A stretch of 36,443 nucleotides of DNA from Planctomicrobium piriforme (GCA_945860955.1 CAMATH010000085.1:1-36443); one strand, 5' to 3'. Shown: positions 24,875 through 33,734, counted from the first letter of the stretch. The notes: generated by a model from the letters alone, not told the origin. Numbers and translations: made by a program.

Positions 24875-26254
24875 TTGTCTGATCCCAAACGCGTTGACCT
24901 GAAAGTCAAGCAAAAGAAGGCTGTTCTCGTCGCTGTGGTGCTGCCTGGCGCACAGCGCGAACTGGAAGATCCCCTCGACGAATTGAAGGGGCTCGCGAAG
25001 ACCGCCGGGGTTGTTCCGGTGGCGACGCTGGTGCAGAACCGCCTCAATCCGGACGCCCGATCGTGCGTTGGCAAAGGAAAGCTCGAAGAGCTGAAGATGC
25101 TCGCCGAGGATTCCGGGGCCGACACCATCCTGTTCGATAACAACCTCACACCGTCGCAGGCGCGGGTACTCGAAAAAGAGATCGGCAAAGTCATTGTCGA
25201 CCGCAGCGAATTGATCCTGTCGATCTTCGCGGAACATGCCCGGACGCACGAGGCGCAGTTGCAGGTGCAACTTGCCCAGCAGCTTTACATGCGCACCCGG
25301 CTGAAGCGTTTGTGGACCCACCTTGAGCGGACCGAAGGAGCGACCGGTTCAACCGGTGGGCCGGGTGAGCAGCAGATCGAAATCGACCGTCGGCTGATCG
25401 ACACGAAAGTCGCCGACCTCAAGGCCCAGTTGAAGGAACTCGAACAGCGCCGGGAACGCCAGGTGGCGCACCGACGTTCGCAATTGACTGTCTCGCTGGT
25501 GGGATACACCAACGCGGGCAAAAGCACGCTGATGCGGGCACTGACCGGGTCCGATGTCTACGTCGCCGACCAGTTGTTCGCCACGCTCGACACCCGCACC
25601 CGGGTCTGGAACATTCCTCACCTGGGCAAAGTGCTGCTCAGTGACACTGTGGGGTTCATTCGCGATCTGCCGCACAATCTGGTGGCGTCGTTCCGTTCGA
25701 CCCTCGAGGAGGCCCGGCATGCCGACGTGCTGCTGCATGTGGTCGACGCGAGCAGCCCGTCCGCCGAGCAACAGATCGCGACCGTCAACGAAGTTCTCAA
25801 AGAGATTGGAATCGACGGTTCACAGGCGATTTTGGTCTTGAATAAGGCCGACGCCGTCAAAGATCGATCGATTCTCGACGCGTTGCGGGCGAATCATGCG
25901 ACTTCGGTTTCCGTGAGCGCACTGGAACGGGTCGGATTCGAACAGCTCGCCAGTCTCGTCAGCGAACGGCTGGGGAATGGCTTTATCGAATTGACGCTGG
26001 AAACCAGCGTCAGTGACGGGAAACTGTTCGCGTTTCTCGCTCGGCACGCCGAAGTGCTGGAGCAAACTTATACCGAGGAACGTTCGACGATCCGTTGTCG
26101 CCTGCCGAGACGCTATCAGGTGGAAGTGTCGCGACAATTCCCGAACGTACACATTGCCACGGACGAGTCAGCGTCGTTGAACGATTCGAATCCGCCGGTC
26201 AGCGGCCATGAGATTCCGTTCGAAGAGTCGGCGGCGGTGGTGACGGCTCAGTAG
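24875..26254 (+). CDS. hflX: GTPase HflX (ribosome-associated)
   Basis: A 459-residue HflX-type GTPase that binds the 50S subunit and helps split or rescue stalled ribosomes. The N-terminal HflX domain is recognisable (VGKGKLEELKMLA, FDNNLTPSQARVLE, RSELILSIFAEHARTHEAQL), followed by a coiled linker (residues about 150-200). The G domain carries G1 GYTNAGKST at 210-218, G3 DTVGFIRDLP, G4 NKAD and a G5-like SAL. The TTG start follows a near-perfect Shine-Dalgarno. A C-terminal tail beyond the G domain has a short acidic, low-complexity end. It is transcribed divergently from trpA. An inverted-repeat structure begins immediately after its stop codon. Confidence 0.96.
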   Translation: MSDPKRVDLKVKQKKAVLVAVVLPGAQRELEDPLDELKGLAKTAGVVPVATLVQNRLNPDARSCVGKGKLEELKMLAEDSGADTILFDNNLTPSQARVLEKEIGKVIVDRSELILSIFAEHARTHEAQLQVQLAQQLYMRTRLKRLWTHLERTEGATGSTGGPGEQQIEIDRRLIDTKVADLKAQLKELEQRRERQVAHRRSQLTVSLVGYTNAGKSTLMRALTGSDVYVADQLFATLDTRTRVWNIPHLGKVLLSDTVGFIRDLPHNLVASFRSTLEEARHADVLLHVVDASSPSAEQQIATVNEVLKEIGIDGSQAILVLNKADAVKDRSILDALRANHATSVSVSALERVGFEQLASLVSERLGNGFIELTLETSVSDGKLFAFLARHAEVLEQTYTEERSTIRCRLPRRYQVEVSRQFPNVHIATDESASLNDSNPPVSGHEIPFEESAAVVTAQ

Positions 26255-26303
26255 TGCCAATCACGGAATTCGAACTCCCGTGTCGCTGTGCGAGACATTG
26301 GCA
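26255..26303. other. Compact folded element between convergent genes (terminator or tRNA-like remnant)
   Basis: TGCCAAT (26255-26261) and ATTGGCA (26297-26303) form a perfect 7-bp outer stem. Between them, on the minus strand, sit a small hairpin (TCGC-ACA-GCGA) and a second arm (ACGGGA-GTTCGAA-TTCCGT). The second arm resembles a tRNA T-arm but does not align in the canonical register. The element begins directly after the hflX stop and lies between convergent genes, so a bidirectional terminator role is plausible. There is no T-run. Confidence 0.4.
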
Positions 26304-26342
26304 GATTCGCTCGCGTGACACCGGCGACTGTGTCGGGCTGCG

Positions 26343-27518
26343 CTACGCTACAACCGACGCCGCGATTCCCACGGCGGCAATCACCGCCCCCGCCGCGAGT
26401 TTCAGCCGGGTGCGGTACTGGCCGCTGGTCGCGTCATCCAGGCGGAAGTACATCGCCACCGTTCCCAGAAGCAGCGTCACCAGTCCCAGACCACCCCCCA
26501 GAACTTTGAGCCGCTGGTTCACGACCGACTGCCGATAGTCGGCGTAGACCGCATTCCGCAGATTCTCGCCCACATTCAGTTTCAAGTGTGCGATATACAT
26601 CCAGACCGCCAGTTTCCGTCCATCGGTGAGTTCGTCGACCTTCTGGTATTTCTCGAGAACCAGTTCGTCGACTCCCGCGCGGTCGATAACCGCGGCCGTC
26701 ACCCGGACTGCGGGGTCGAGTTCTGACTGAAACCGTCTCTGGACGTACTCCACCGCTTTGGTCGTCACGTCGGCCGTCGCTTCTTCCGGCGTCATGTAGC
26801 GACCGCTGCGGAATACCGGGCGACTTTTGTCGTCGTTCGGGTTCCGCTCGGCTCCGCTCCAAGCCGGGGTGGAGCTGGTCTCGCCACGCGGTGTCAGCCG
26901 CGAGGCGGTCTTCGGAGCCACTTTTCCCAGTTCTTCATTGAGGTTGGTGATCGGCGAGATATTGACGGTACTCGTTGCCGAATCAATGGGCGCGGCCGAT
27001 TCCGGTTGGCCTGCGGACGTCACGGTGGTCGCGGTTTCGGCCGGCGACGAAGCTGTCGGGGACACGTCGCTCTCCAACTGGACAGCGGGAACATGGACAG
27101 GTTCGGTGTGGGCGTGACCCGGGTCCGAAGAGGCGGCGACCTGTTCAGGCTGCTCCAATCGGATCGATTCCGGCAGGGGAAGTGGCTGAATCGAAGCAGC
27201 GGGCGGCACGGGGGCGTGGATGGCCTCAACGGGGACAGGGAGCTGTGCCGGCGGCTGCGAAGTGAACGTCGGCTGCGCCCGTTTTCCGATGATCACGATC
27301 AGCGCCAGCGCGGGGGCCACCCAGAGTAATGTGCCGATCCCCGACTTCACCGTTTGAACGGTCGAACTGGGGCGATTCGCCTTGCGGACGACCGAGATCA
27401 TCAGCAGAAAGCCGAGGATCACCAGACCGGCGGCAATCGCCAGAATTCCGACAGCCGCGAACGACAAGTGGAATTGAGGGCTGGAAAACTGTTCAAAATG
27501 TTGAGGCATTGAGTTCAT
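26343..27518 (-). CDS. Membrane protein of unknown function, paired with Ser/Thr kinase
   Basis: A 391-residue protein with two N-terminal membrane segments (VGILAIAAGLVILGFLLMI and GTLLWVAPALALIVIIG). A long Pro/Ala/Ser/Thr-rich spacer (about 85-230) follows, then a compact domain (TPEEATADVTTKAVEYVQRR, VTAAVIDRAGVDELVLEKYQ, RKLAVWMYIAHLKLNVGENL). Two C-terminal membrane segments end the protein (LGLVTLLLGTVAMYF and LAAGAVIAAVGIAASVVA). It starts only 11 nt after the stop of the kinase gene, so the two are cotranscribed and the kinase may phosphorylate this protein. The Thr/Ser-rich spacer would offer many sites. No known family is recognised. Confidence 0.82.
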   Translation of the reverse strand: MNSMPQHFEQFSSPQFHLSFAAVGILAIAAGLVILGFLLMISVVRKANRPSSTVQTVKSGIGTLLWVAPALALIVIIGKRAQPTFTSQPPAQLPVPVEAIHAPVPPAASIQPLPLPESIRLEQPEQVAASSDPGHAHTEPVHVPAVQLESDVSPTASSPAETATTVTSAGQPESAAPIDSATSTVNISPITNLNEELGKVAPKTASRLTPRGETSSTPAWSGAERNPNDDKSRPVFRSGRYMTPEEATADVTTKAVEYVQRRFQSELDPAVRVTAAVIDRAGVDELVLEKYQKVDELTDGRKLAVWMYIAHLKLNVGENLRNAVYADYRQSVVNQRLKVLGGGLGLVTLLLGTVAMYFRLDDATSGQYRTRLKLAAGAVIAAVGIAASVVA

Positions 27519-27529
27519 GGAAGTCTCCT

Positions 27530-29605
27530 TCAGGCGGCGATCGATTGTTGGCCGGCACCGCCCGCCAGTACCACAGCTTCACGTTGTTCCCGGGGAACCC
27601 AGGGGGCCGACAACTGTACCACGGCGGAAATCGCCGCTCCCCAGCACACACCCCAGGTCTGGTTGAACACGAACAGCGCCGGCAGCAACCAGGCGGTTCC
27701 CGCCGTCAACATCAGAGCGAACGCCCGCAACCGCTTCGAACGAAACGAGTCGGCCTGAAACTGCCAACGCATGAATCCCAACAGGGCGGCGAAATACGCC
27801 GCGAATCCCGCCATCGACAGAGCGCCGCCTTGTTCCAGCAGGGGATAATGTCCGATCTGGGTGACGAGGCTGTTGGAAAAGACCGCTTCCGGCCGCAATC
27901 CCGTCATCAGTGTGTCATTCAACCACCAGGCGACGGCCCCGACACCGCCCCCCAGAGCCAGCATCACCAGCCGGCGACTCCAGCCACCGACCTCGCGTCC
28001 CTCCCAGATCTTGGTGGGGAGCATCACCACCCACGACGCGATGACCGTGGTCAGTCCAAACAACCCGACTCGTGCCGGGTCGTTGAAAATCTGGCTGGTG
28101 TGAGGAATCTCCCCGACCCAGTTGCTGAATCCCGCGACAATCGCCGTCACCACCGCCGACCAGATTCCCACCGACGCCATGGAATTGGTCAAATTGCCGA
28201 TCCGTGATCGGGTGGAAATCTCGCGGAGTGTACCGGGTCCGTACACAACCGGCTTCGGCTTCTTCGTGACGCGCCGAACCTGGGCGGGAGGGGGAGGGGG
28301 CGGAGGAGGACTCGAAACGCGAACCGGAACCGGGACCGGTCCGCCGTGCGGTCGGCCCCCTTGGGGGCGTTGTTCCCCTGCTCGATAATTGGCCGGTCGT
28401 GGGGGGACTGGAGCCCGCACCTTGCTCGGTTCCTTGACCGGACTCTTCCGCTTGATCACCCAATAGACGAGGTATCCAATCGCCCCCCACATCGCGAAAA
28501 GTGGCATCACCCGCCCAAAACTTCGGCCGGCGAGCAACACGGGCATCGCCACGACGGGAACGACGGTCACTGCCGTGACAATGACGGCGATCAGAAACAA
28601 CGGGTTGCGTTGAAGTTCTTGTCGAAAACTCTCCCAAAAGCCCTTGGGGGCGCCTTCCGCCTGCGTCGCGGTCCCCCCCGAACTCGTCGGCTGACCGTAA
28701 GTCACAGGCGGCGGCTCCGGCGATCGGCCCGCGTACTGGCGTTCGAGCCGTTCAACGTCGACAAAGTGACTCTCGGGGATCTCGACCGCGACGGACGGGC
28801 CACCCACGTTTTGCTGTTTAAGCGCCATCGAGAATTCCTGTGCCAGCACCAGCGCGCTGGGGGTCCGGTATTGCGGATCCTTTTCGAGTGCCTTACCGAT
28901 GACAGAACGAAACGCGGCGGGGAGTTTTGTGAGATCCGGGCGTTCGGTGAGATGCTTCATCAGGATCTCGCCGGTACTTTCTCCATCGAAGGGGACTTTT
29001 CCCGTGATCATCTCGTACAGAATGATCCCCAGGCTGTAGATGTCGAGTTCGCTGCGGTACCGCCCCTTGGCGACCTCCGGTGCCATGTAGTAGACCGTCC
29101 CGACGCTTTCGGTCTGCACGCTCCGCCGACTGGGTGTGATGAACTTGCACAGCCCGACGTCGCCGATCTTCACATGTCCCCCTTCCCGGAAGACATTCGC
29201 CGGCTTCAGATCGCGATGCACAATCCCCCGGTCGTGCAGAAACGCGATCCCCTGGGCGATCCCCTGGAGCCAGATCGCAACTTCCGCCAGCGGCAGTCCC
29301 TTGGGATTCTCTTCCAGCACCCGCTCGAGACTTTTGCCCGCGACGTATTCCATCACCACCCAGTGGTTGCCCTCGGCGTCGGTGCGGATGTCGTAAATCG
29401 GGACAAGATTGGGATGCTTCAGATTCAGACATTGCGTCACCCCCCGCAGTTCCACCTGCTCGTTCCGCTGGAGCAGTTTGAGAGCAACCTCTTTTCCCGA
29501 ATCGGTGACGGCGTAGTAGACCTCGCCAAACCCACCCCGATCAATCGCCCGCTTGATGCGAAAGCCGGGGAGTGGAGTCGCTTCAGGTGCGTAGGTGAAT
29601 TTCAT
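27530..29605 (-). CDS. Hanks-type Ser/Thr protein kinase with C-terminal membrane domain
   Basis: A 691-residue kinase. The catalytic domain (about 14-275) shows the glycine loop GGFGEVY (24-30), the ATP-binding Lys43 (VALKLL), HRDLKPAN with Asp132, and APE at 175-177. The usual DFG is DVG at 149-151, a conservative change that keeps the metal-binding Asp, so activity is expected. Membrane segments follow at about 335-360 and 365-385, then a Pro/Arg-rich linker (about 390-450, with a run of eight Pro). Several more hydrophobic segments lie from about 475 to the end. There is no extracellular sensor domain of a known type. The membrane part may sense directly or work with the cotranscribed membrane protein downstream. 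Confidence 0.93.
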   Translation of the reverse strand: MKFTYAPEATPLPGFRIKRAIDRGGFGEVYYAVTDSGKEVALKLLQRNEQVELRGVTQCLNLKHPNLVPIYDIRTDAEGNHWVVMEYVAGKSLERVLEENPKGLPLAEVAIWLQGIAQGIAFLHDRGIVHRDLKPANVFREGGHVKIGDVGLCKFITPSRRSVQTESVGTVYYMAPEVAKGRYRSELDIYSLGIILYEMITGKVPFDGESTGEILMKHLTERPDLTKLPAAFRSVIGKALEKDPQYRTPSALVLAQEFSMALKQQNVGGPSVAVEIPESHFVDVERLERQYAGRSPEPPPVTYGQPTSSGGTATQAEGAPKGFWESFRQELQRNPLFLIAVIVTAVTVVPVVAMPVLLAGRSFGRVMPLFAMWGAIGYLVYWVIKRKSPVKEPSKVRAPVPPRPANYRAGEQRPQGGRPHGGPVPVPVRVSSPPPPPPPPAQVRRVTKKPKPVVYGPGTLREISTRSRIGNLTNSMASVGIWSAVVTAIVAGFSNWVGEIPHTSQIFNDPARVGLFGLTTVIASWVVMLPTKIWEGREVGGWSRRLVMLALGGGVGAVAWWLNDTLMTGLRPEAVFSNSLVTQIGHYPLLEQGGALSMAGFAAYFAALLGFMRWQFQADSFRSKRLRAFALMLTAGTAWLLPALFVFNQTWGVCWGAAISAVVQLSAPWVPREQREAVVLAGGAGQQSIAA

Positions 29606-29741
29606 CGTTGAAGTTCCATCTGCCGGCGGGGTACGCCAGTCAACCTGGGGGACTGTCCACTCTCTTCGTGAAGTGCAGCGTCGTCTTCTGTGACAGACTG
29701 TTCGCTGGCTTGTTCGGAATCTTGACGGAAAGTCGCTCGAT

Positions 29742-31376
29742 TCACTTCAACCGCAGATTCCGCCACAAGGTCACCTGGGGCCTCTCTCCCGGTTTGTCGT
29801 TGGGATTGCTCGCATAGTGCCCAATCAGGGCGTCCAGATCGCCGTCATCATCGATGTCGGCCAGTTCCAGCGACATATGTTCAGTATTGCCCGTCTCGAG
29901 AATGTGCCGCACGAATGTCTCCTTGCCGGTGTTTTCCAGGAGGATTGCCGAAGCGTGCCGATCCGAGTCGGCGAGATTCCGCAAACTCACCGGGAAATAG
30001 GCAACTGCAAATATGTCCAGGTCGCCGTCCCCGTCAAAATCCCCCGCCAGCGCCCGCGAAACCCCCGCCATGGCGTCGATATGATGGTGGGTGAACGGGA
30101 ACTCCCCCCGATTTTCCAGCCATTGCACACTGTGGTACGGTTTCAGAAACCGACTGTCGAGTGTGTCTCCATTTGTATAGAGGACATCCAGATCTCCATC
30201 CCGATCGAGATCGATCAACTCAATTCCATTCGAACCGTACGCGGGGTCGTTGGCTGCGAACAGAGGTTTCTTTTCAAATCCGCCGGCACCGTCGTTGAGA
30301 AACGCGACAATCGTTTCCTGGTCCTGACTGATGCAGGCAATGAAGTCGGGCCGGCCGTCGGAATTGAGATCGCAAATCGGAACGTGAATCGTTCCATGGC
30401 GATCATCCAGGACTTCCACTTCAAACCGGGGCGACTTCTGGTCTCCCCCCTGGTTTCTCAGCAGCAGAATCCGCCCCGTCTTGATGAATCCGAACTCTGC
30501 CACCACCAGATCGAGATCGCCGTCGCCATCAAAGTCGGCCGGTCGGACGTCGGCGACGCGACCAACACTGTCGAGTAATACCTCAGGCTCGACTTTCGCC
30601 CCTCCCTCCAGTCGTTGGCGCACTAGAAGCACCCGCCCTTTATTGTGATCGCTCGGCTGATAACTCCCCAGCGCCGCCGCCACGAATTCGAACACGCCAT
30701 CGCCATCAAAATCGACCGGCTCCAGGTGGCAAGGCTGTGCCGCGCTGGCCAATGTGAGCGCGGGGCCGGGAATTCCGTTGAACGTGCGGGCCTCAATCAG
30801 CCCCGATGCCATATCGCACGTAAACAACTGCCGGCCGATAGCGGTGTTGAGCCGATGAATCGCCAGCGACGCGACAAGGGGCGGAGTCGTTTGTTCTCTC
30901 GATACAATCGGCTCGGCCACAAATTGAAACGGGGACTTTGCAGGGGCAGGGTCGCGCTCGGGAAACACCAACTGGTCGGGGGCCAGGGTCTGAAAATATT
31001 GGACTACATCCCCCACCGGCGGCATTTGCAGATCGTTGCGGCCCGAACCGAGAAAAATGTTGAATCCCAAGTTGACCTCGTTGGGCCATTCTTTCTTGGG
31101 AAAGCTCCCTGGCTTGGGAACCGCGTGACAGCCGCCGCAGAACGCCTCCACCTTCGGGCGAGCCGCTTCGAGGTCAAAGTTTCGGCGGGCGCGCTTCTTC
31201 GGCTCGGCGGTAGCGGTCGAAGGTTCAGCCGCCGGAACCGTGGGACTGGTGGGGACCGGAACGGCGGGAGGAGTTGCGGGTGGGGTCGGGCCGCAACCCA
31301 GACAGAGAACCAGTCCCGCCGCTAACGCACGCAGGGATCGGCCGGTTACACTGAAGGTCGAGGGACGAGGATTCAT
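29742..31376 (-). CDS. Cytochrome c / FG-GAP (VCBS) repeat lipoprotein, second copy
   Basis: A 544-residue lipoprotein with signal SLRALAAGLVLCLGC (lipobox Cys28) and a Pro/Thr-rich spacer. The haem site CGGCH lies at 80-84, and a long FG-GAP/VCBS propeller follows with calcium cores such as DFDGDGVFEFVAAAL, DFDGDGDLDLVVAEFG, DLDRDGDLDVLYTNGD and DIDDDGDLDALIGH. It matches the protein at 20145-21755 along its whole length: both share FCGxCHxVPxPxSFPK, FLKPYHS/YLKPYHG and RALAGDxDGDGDLDI. Its 3' end is 136 nt from the kinase gene on the same strand, and its 5' end is divergent from bioF with 72 nt between. The role is unknown but is likely the same as that of its paralogue. Confidence 0.9.
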   Translation of the reverse strand: MNPRPSTFSVTGRSLRALAAGLVLCLGCGPTPPATPPAVPVPTSPTVPAAEPSTATAEPKKRARRNFDLEAARPKVEAFCGGCHAVPKPGSFPKKEWPNEVNLGFNIFLGSGRNDLQMPPVGDVVQYFQTLAPDQLVFPERDPAPAKSPFQFVAEPIVSREQTTPPLVASLAIHRLNTAIGRQLFTCDMASGLIEARTFNGIPGPALTLASAAQPCHLEPVDFDGDGVFEFVAAALGSYQPSDHNKGRVLLVRQRLEGGAKVEPEVLLDSVGRVADVRPADFDGDGDLDLVVAEFGFIKTGRILLLRNQGGDQKSPRFEVEVLDDRHGTIHVPICDLNSDGRPDFIACISQDQETIVAFLNDGAGGFEKKPLFAANDPAYGSNGIELIDLDRDGDLDVLYTNGDTLDSRFLKPYHSVQWLENRGEFPFTHHHIDAMAGVSRALAGDFDGDGDLDIFAVAYFPVSLRNLADSDRHASAILLENTGKETFVRHILETGNTEHMSLELADIDDDGDLDALIGHYASNPNDKPGERPQVTLWRNLRLK

Positions 31377-31448
31377 CCAGGAATTCTATGCCGTCGGCAA
31401 TTCCATTCCCAGCAAACGCTGTCAGGTCGCGCGACTCCCACCGATTGA

Positions 31449-32624
31449 ATGACATCTCCTCTGGCGTGGCTCAATTCCGAACTGGCGGATCTCGAATCGC
31501 GCCATTTGTTGCGACGACGTCGCCAGTTTGAATCCCTGCCCGGGGGGTGGTGCCTGGCGGCGGGGCGCAGGTTGCGGAATTTCGCGGGGAATGATTACCT
31601 GGGATTATCTCATGACCCTCGGCTCAAAGCTGCCGCCGAACGGGCATTGTCAGAGTCCGGAAGCGGTGCGGGTGCGAGCGCGCTGGTTTCGGGGCGTTCT
31701 CAATGGCTGGTCCAGCTTGAAGAACAGTTGATCGAGTTCGAGGGATGTGGTGCCGCGCTGGTCTTTCCCACTGGCTACGCGGCGAATCTGGGAACGATCG
31801 CGGCACTCGCCGATTCCGAAGATGTGATCTATTGCGACCGGTTCAATCACGCCAGTCTGGTGGATGGGTGCCGCCTCGCTGGGGCGAAATTCCGGGTGTA
31901 TCGCCACGATGCGCTCGACAAGCTCGACGAGTCACTGGCATCGGCGAGTCCGTTTCGCCGGCGATTCATTGTCACCGACACCGTCTTCAGCATGGAGGGG
32001 GATGTTGCGCCGCTGGGGGTACTGGTCGAGATCGCCGACCGGCGTGATGCGATCCTGATTGTCGACGAAGCACATGGAACCGGGGTCTGGGGCGAATCCG
32101 GACGGGGCGCCTGTGAAGCACTGGGGATCGCCGACCGTGTTCCGGTCCGCATTGGCACACTGAGCAAGGCGGTCGGCTCCCTGGGGGGATTCGTCGCGGG
32201 GGACCAGAGTCTGATCGACTGGCTCTGGAACTGCGGTCGCACCCAGATTTACTCCACAGCGTTGCCCCCCGCGGTCTGTGCGGCGGCGGCGGAAGGGTTG
32301 CGGATCATCGCGGCCGAACCCCAACGGCGTGCCGCCCTTTGGCGGAATTGCGATCTGTTCCGCCAAATGCTGCAAGACGTTGGCCTCGAGCCGCATCGCG
32401 CCGCGTCGGGACCGATTGTGCCTCTGGTACTGGCGGACGCCGAACTGGCCGTTGAGATCGCAGGACGGTTGGAGGAGCGGGGGTTCTTGGTGGGGGGGAT
32501 TCGACCGCCGACGGTCCCTCAGGGGACCAGCCGACTGCGAATCACGTTGAGTGCCGTTCATGATGAGGAATCGCTTGTCGAATTGGTCGCGGCGATTCAC
32601 GCGGTCTGGCCGCGTTTTCGGTGA
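31449..32624 (+). CDS. bioF: 8-amino-7-oxononanoate synthase (biotin synthesis)
   Basis: A 391-residue PLP enzyme that condenses pimeloyl-ACP/CoA with alanine in biotin synthesis. Diagnostic segments are NFAGNDYLGLSHDPRLKAAA, GSGAGASALVSG, FPTGYAANLGTIAALA, DRFNHASLVDGCRLAGA, VDEAHGTGVWGESGRG and the PLP lysine Lys240 in GTLSKAVGSLGGFVAG. The length is normal. The related enzymes KBL and 5-aminolevulinate synthase share the fold, but the arrangement fits BioF best. No other bio gene is adjacent, so biotin synthesis is not encoded as an operon here. The promoter must lie in the 72 nt shared with the divergent cytochrome/VCBS gene. Confidence 0.9.
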   Translation: MTSPLAWLNSELADLESRHLLRRRRQFESLPGGWCLAAGRRLRNFAGNDYLGLSHDPRLKAAAERALSESGSGAGASALVSGRSQWLVQLEEQLIEFEGCGAALVFPTGYAANLGTIAALADSEDVIYCDRFNHASLVDGCRLAGAKFRVYRHDALDKLDESLASASPFRRRFIVTDTVFSMEGDVAPLGVLVEIADRRDAILIVDEAHGTGVWGESGRGACEALGIADRVPVRIGTLSKAVGSLGGFVAGDQSLIDWLWNCGRTQIYSTALPPAVCAAAAEGLRIIAAEPQRRAALWRNCDLFRQMLQDVGLEPHRAASGPIVPLVLADAELAVEIAGRLEERGFLVGGIRPPTVPQGTSRLRITLSAVHDEESLVELVAAIHAVWPRFR

Positions 32625-32679
32625 GTTGGCCGCTGGTATTGGCGACGGCCCCATCCGCCTCGGGGGCTGCCGATTTTGT

Positions 32680-32740
32680 AGCGACGACGCTCCGCGGCGT
32701 CGCTCCGGTTGTGGTTCCCGCGAAGCGTAACCACAACCGG
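32680..32740. repeat. Two abutting palindromes (REP/BIME-like) between convergent genes
   Basis: The first hairpin pairs AGCGACG (32680-32686) with CGTCGCT (32698-32704); an inner CGC/GCG adds three pairs around a TCC loop, with one A-G mismatch. The second follows with no gap: CCGGTTGTGGTT (32705-32716) pairs perfectly with AACCACAACCGG (32729-32740) around a 12-nt loop. They lie between the bioF and Uma2 stops, so they can act as a bidirectional terminator, but there is no T-run. Confidence 0.75.
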
Positions 32741-32786
32741 CTGTGGCAAACACGCGACCGGATCGACTCAACCGACAGCGCCCAAG

Positions 32787-33443
32787 TTACATTGGCGGCA
32801 GTTCGGCGCGTTTCAGCCACTGATTGAGCGTCAGGCGAAACCCCGGCAGGATATCGAGTACCGGAAGTTCGTCGTGTTCGGTGAGGTCGACATGGGTATC
32901 GACGGCGGTATGGCAGCGAACGGTTTTCTTCACTCCATCGACCAGCCAGACCAGTCGAACCCCCGCTTCGAAGTATTCGCGAATCTTCCGCCGCATCTCG
33001 GCGGCCGTGTTCTTGCGGCTGATCACTTCGACCGCCAGATCCGGAATGACGTTTGCGATGGCGTCGCGCGGAATTTGCCCCCCCGGAAGGCGGCTGCGCG
33101 AAATGAACGCGACATCCGGCATGCGAACGAGCCCGACGATCAACCGGATGGGGCCATCCGCTCCAGAAACGATCCCGATTCGGTTTTGGTCGAGGTACGA
33201 TTCAATCAAGTGTGCCAGTATGATCGCCAGTCGACTTTCCAAGAAGCCCACGGCTTTCTCCACCAGGACGCCTTCGACCAATTCGCAAAGTCTCCGCCCC
33301 GCCGCGTCCTCCGCCAGAAGATCCGCCTCTGTCGCCGTCCCAGGAGCGGGGCGTAAGCGGATCCGCTCGAGGGGAATCGATCCCAGGCGCTCGACCAATT
33401 GGTCCAGCGTCTCGATGTCGGAAGGTGGAGCGGCGGTGATCAT
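32787..33443 (-). CDS. Uma2 / DUF820 family putative restriction-endonuclease-fold protein
   Basis: A 218-residue protein of the Uma2 family, whose members have the PD-(D/E)XK nuclease fold and are abundant in cyanobacteria and planctomycetes without a settled function. Family features are the early CELVEGVLVEKAVGFLESRL, the strand PDVAFISRSRLP with the likely catalytic Asp, and PDLAVEVISRKNTAAEMRRK, where E-V-I-S carries the acidic residue of the (D/E)XK core. REYFEAGVRLVWLVDGVKK follows. I took the ATG at 33441-33443; a start at 33548 would add 35 basic residues with no family match. It stands alone, with no restriction or defence partner visible. Confidence 0.88.
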   Translation of the reverse strand: MITAAPPSDIETLDQLVERLGSIPLERIRLRPAPGTATEADLLAEDAAGRRLCELVEGVLVEKAVGFLESRLAIILAHLIESYLDQNRIGIVSGADGPIRLIVGLVRMPDVAFISRSRLPGGQIPRDAIANVIPDLAVEVISRKNTAAEMRRKIREYFEAGVRLVWLVDGVKKTVRCHTAVDTHVDLTEHDELPVLDILPGFRLTLNQWLKRAELPPM

Positions 33444-33563
33444 GCAGTGATGGTACCACGCGAAAAGTCGTGCGGAAATACTTTTCGGCGGAAACTTTTT
33501 TGAGGTGATCTGCCCATCCGATTTTTTCGGAGAGGGCGAGGATCTCATTCACCATCCGGGCTG

Positions 33564-33637
33564 GGTGACGACGGACGAAAAAAAGGGGGACAGGATGAAA
33601 AGGATGAAAAGGATGTTTGCCCTTCCGTCTCCAGTAC
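33564..33637 (+). repeat. Interspersed 9-bp-unit repeat, copy B (long form)
   Basis: The block runs GGTGACGACGGACG, an A-run, GGGGG, then ACAGGATG and two AAAAGGATG units, then TTTGCC and TTCCGTCTCCAGT. It is nearly the same over about 75 nt as copy D at 36241-36320, which has one extra unit. The two are direct repeats flanking the large membrane protein gene. Confidence 0.85.
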
Positions 33638-33734
33638 CGGACAGCCTCAGCGAGATCGAGCGGCGTAAGGGAAGTGCGCCCCCGAAAAAGTACTTGGATC
33701 ATTGCCTCGTCATCGGTCTGGCTCCTCCCATCGT

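Noticed and set aside
28346-29611. 421-codon plus-strand frame opposite the kinase gene
   Set aside because: Antisense of the kinase catalytic domain; composition is Arg/His/Pro-rich without any motif.
31449-32624. bioF as the first gene of a biotin operon
   Set aside because: Palindromes and then a convergent Uma2 gene follow it; no bioD, bioA, bioB or bioC is visible.
32787-33443. Uma2 gene as part of a defence island
   Set aside because: No methylase, helicase, toxin or other defence gene adjoins it; the neighbours are bioF and an unrelated membrane protein.
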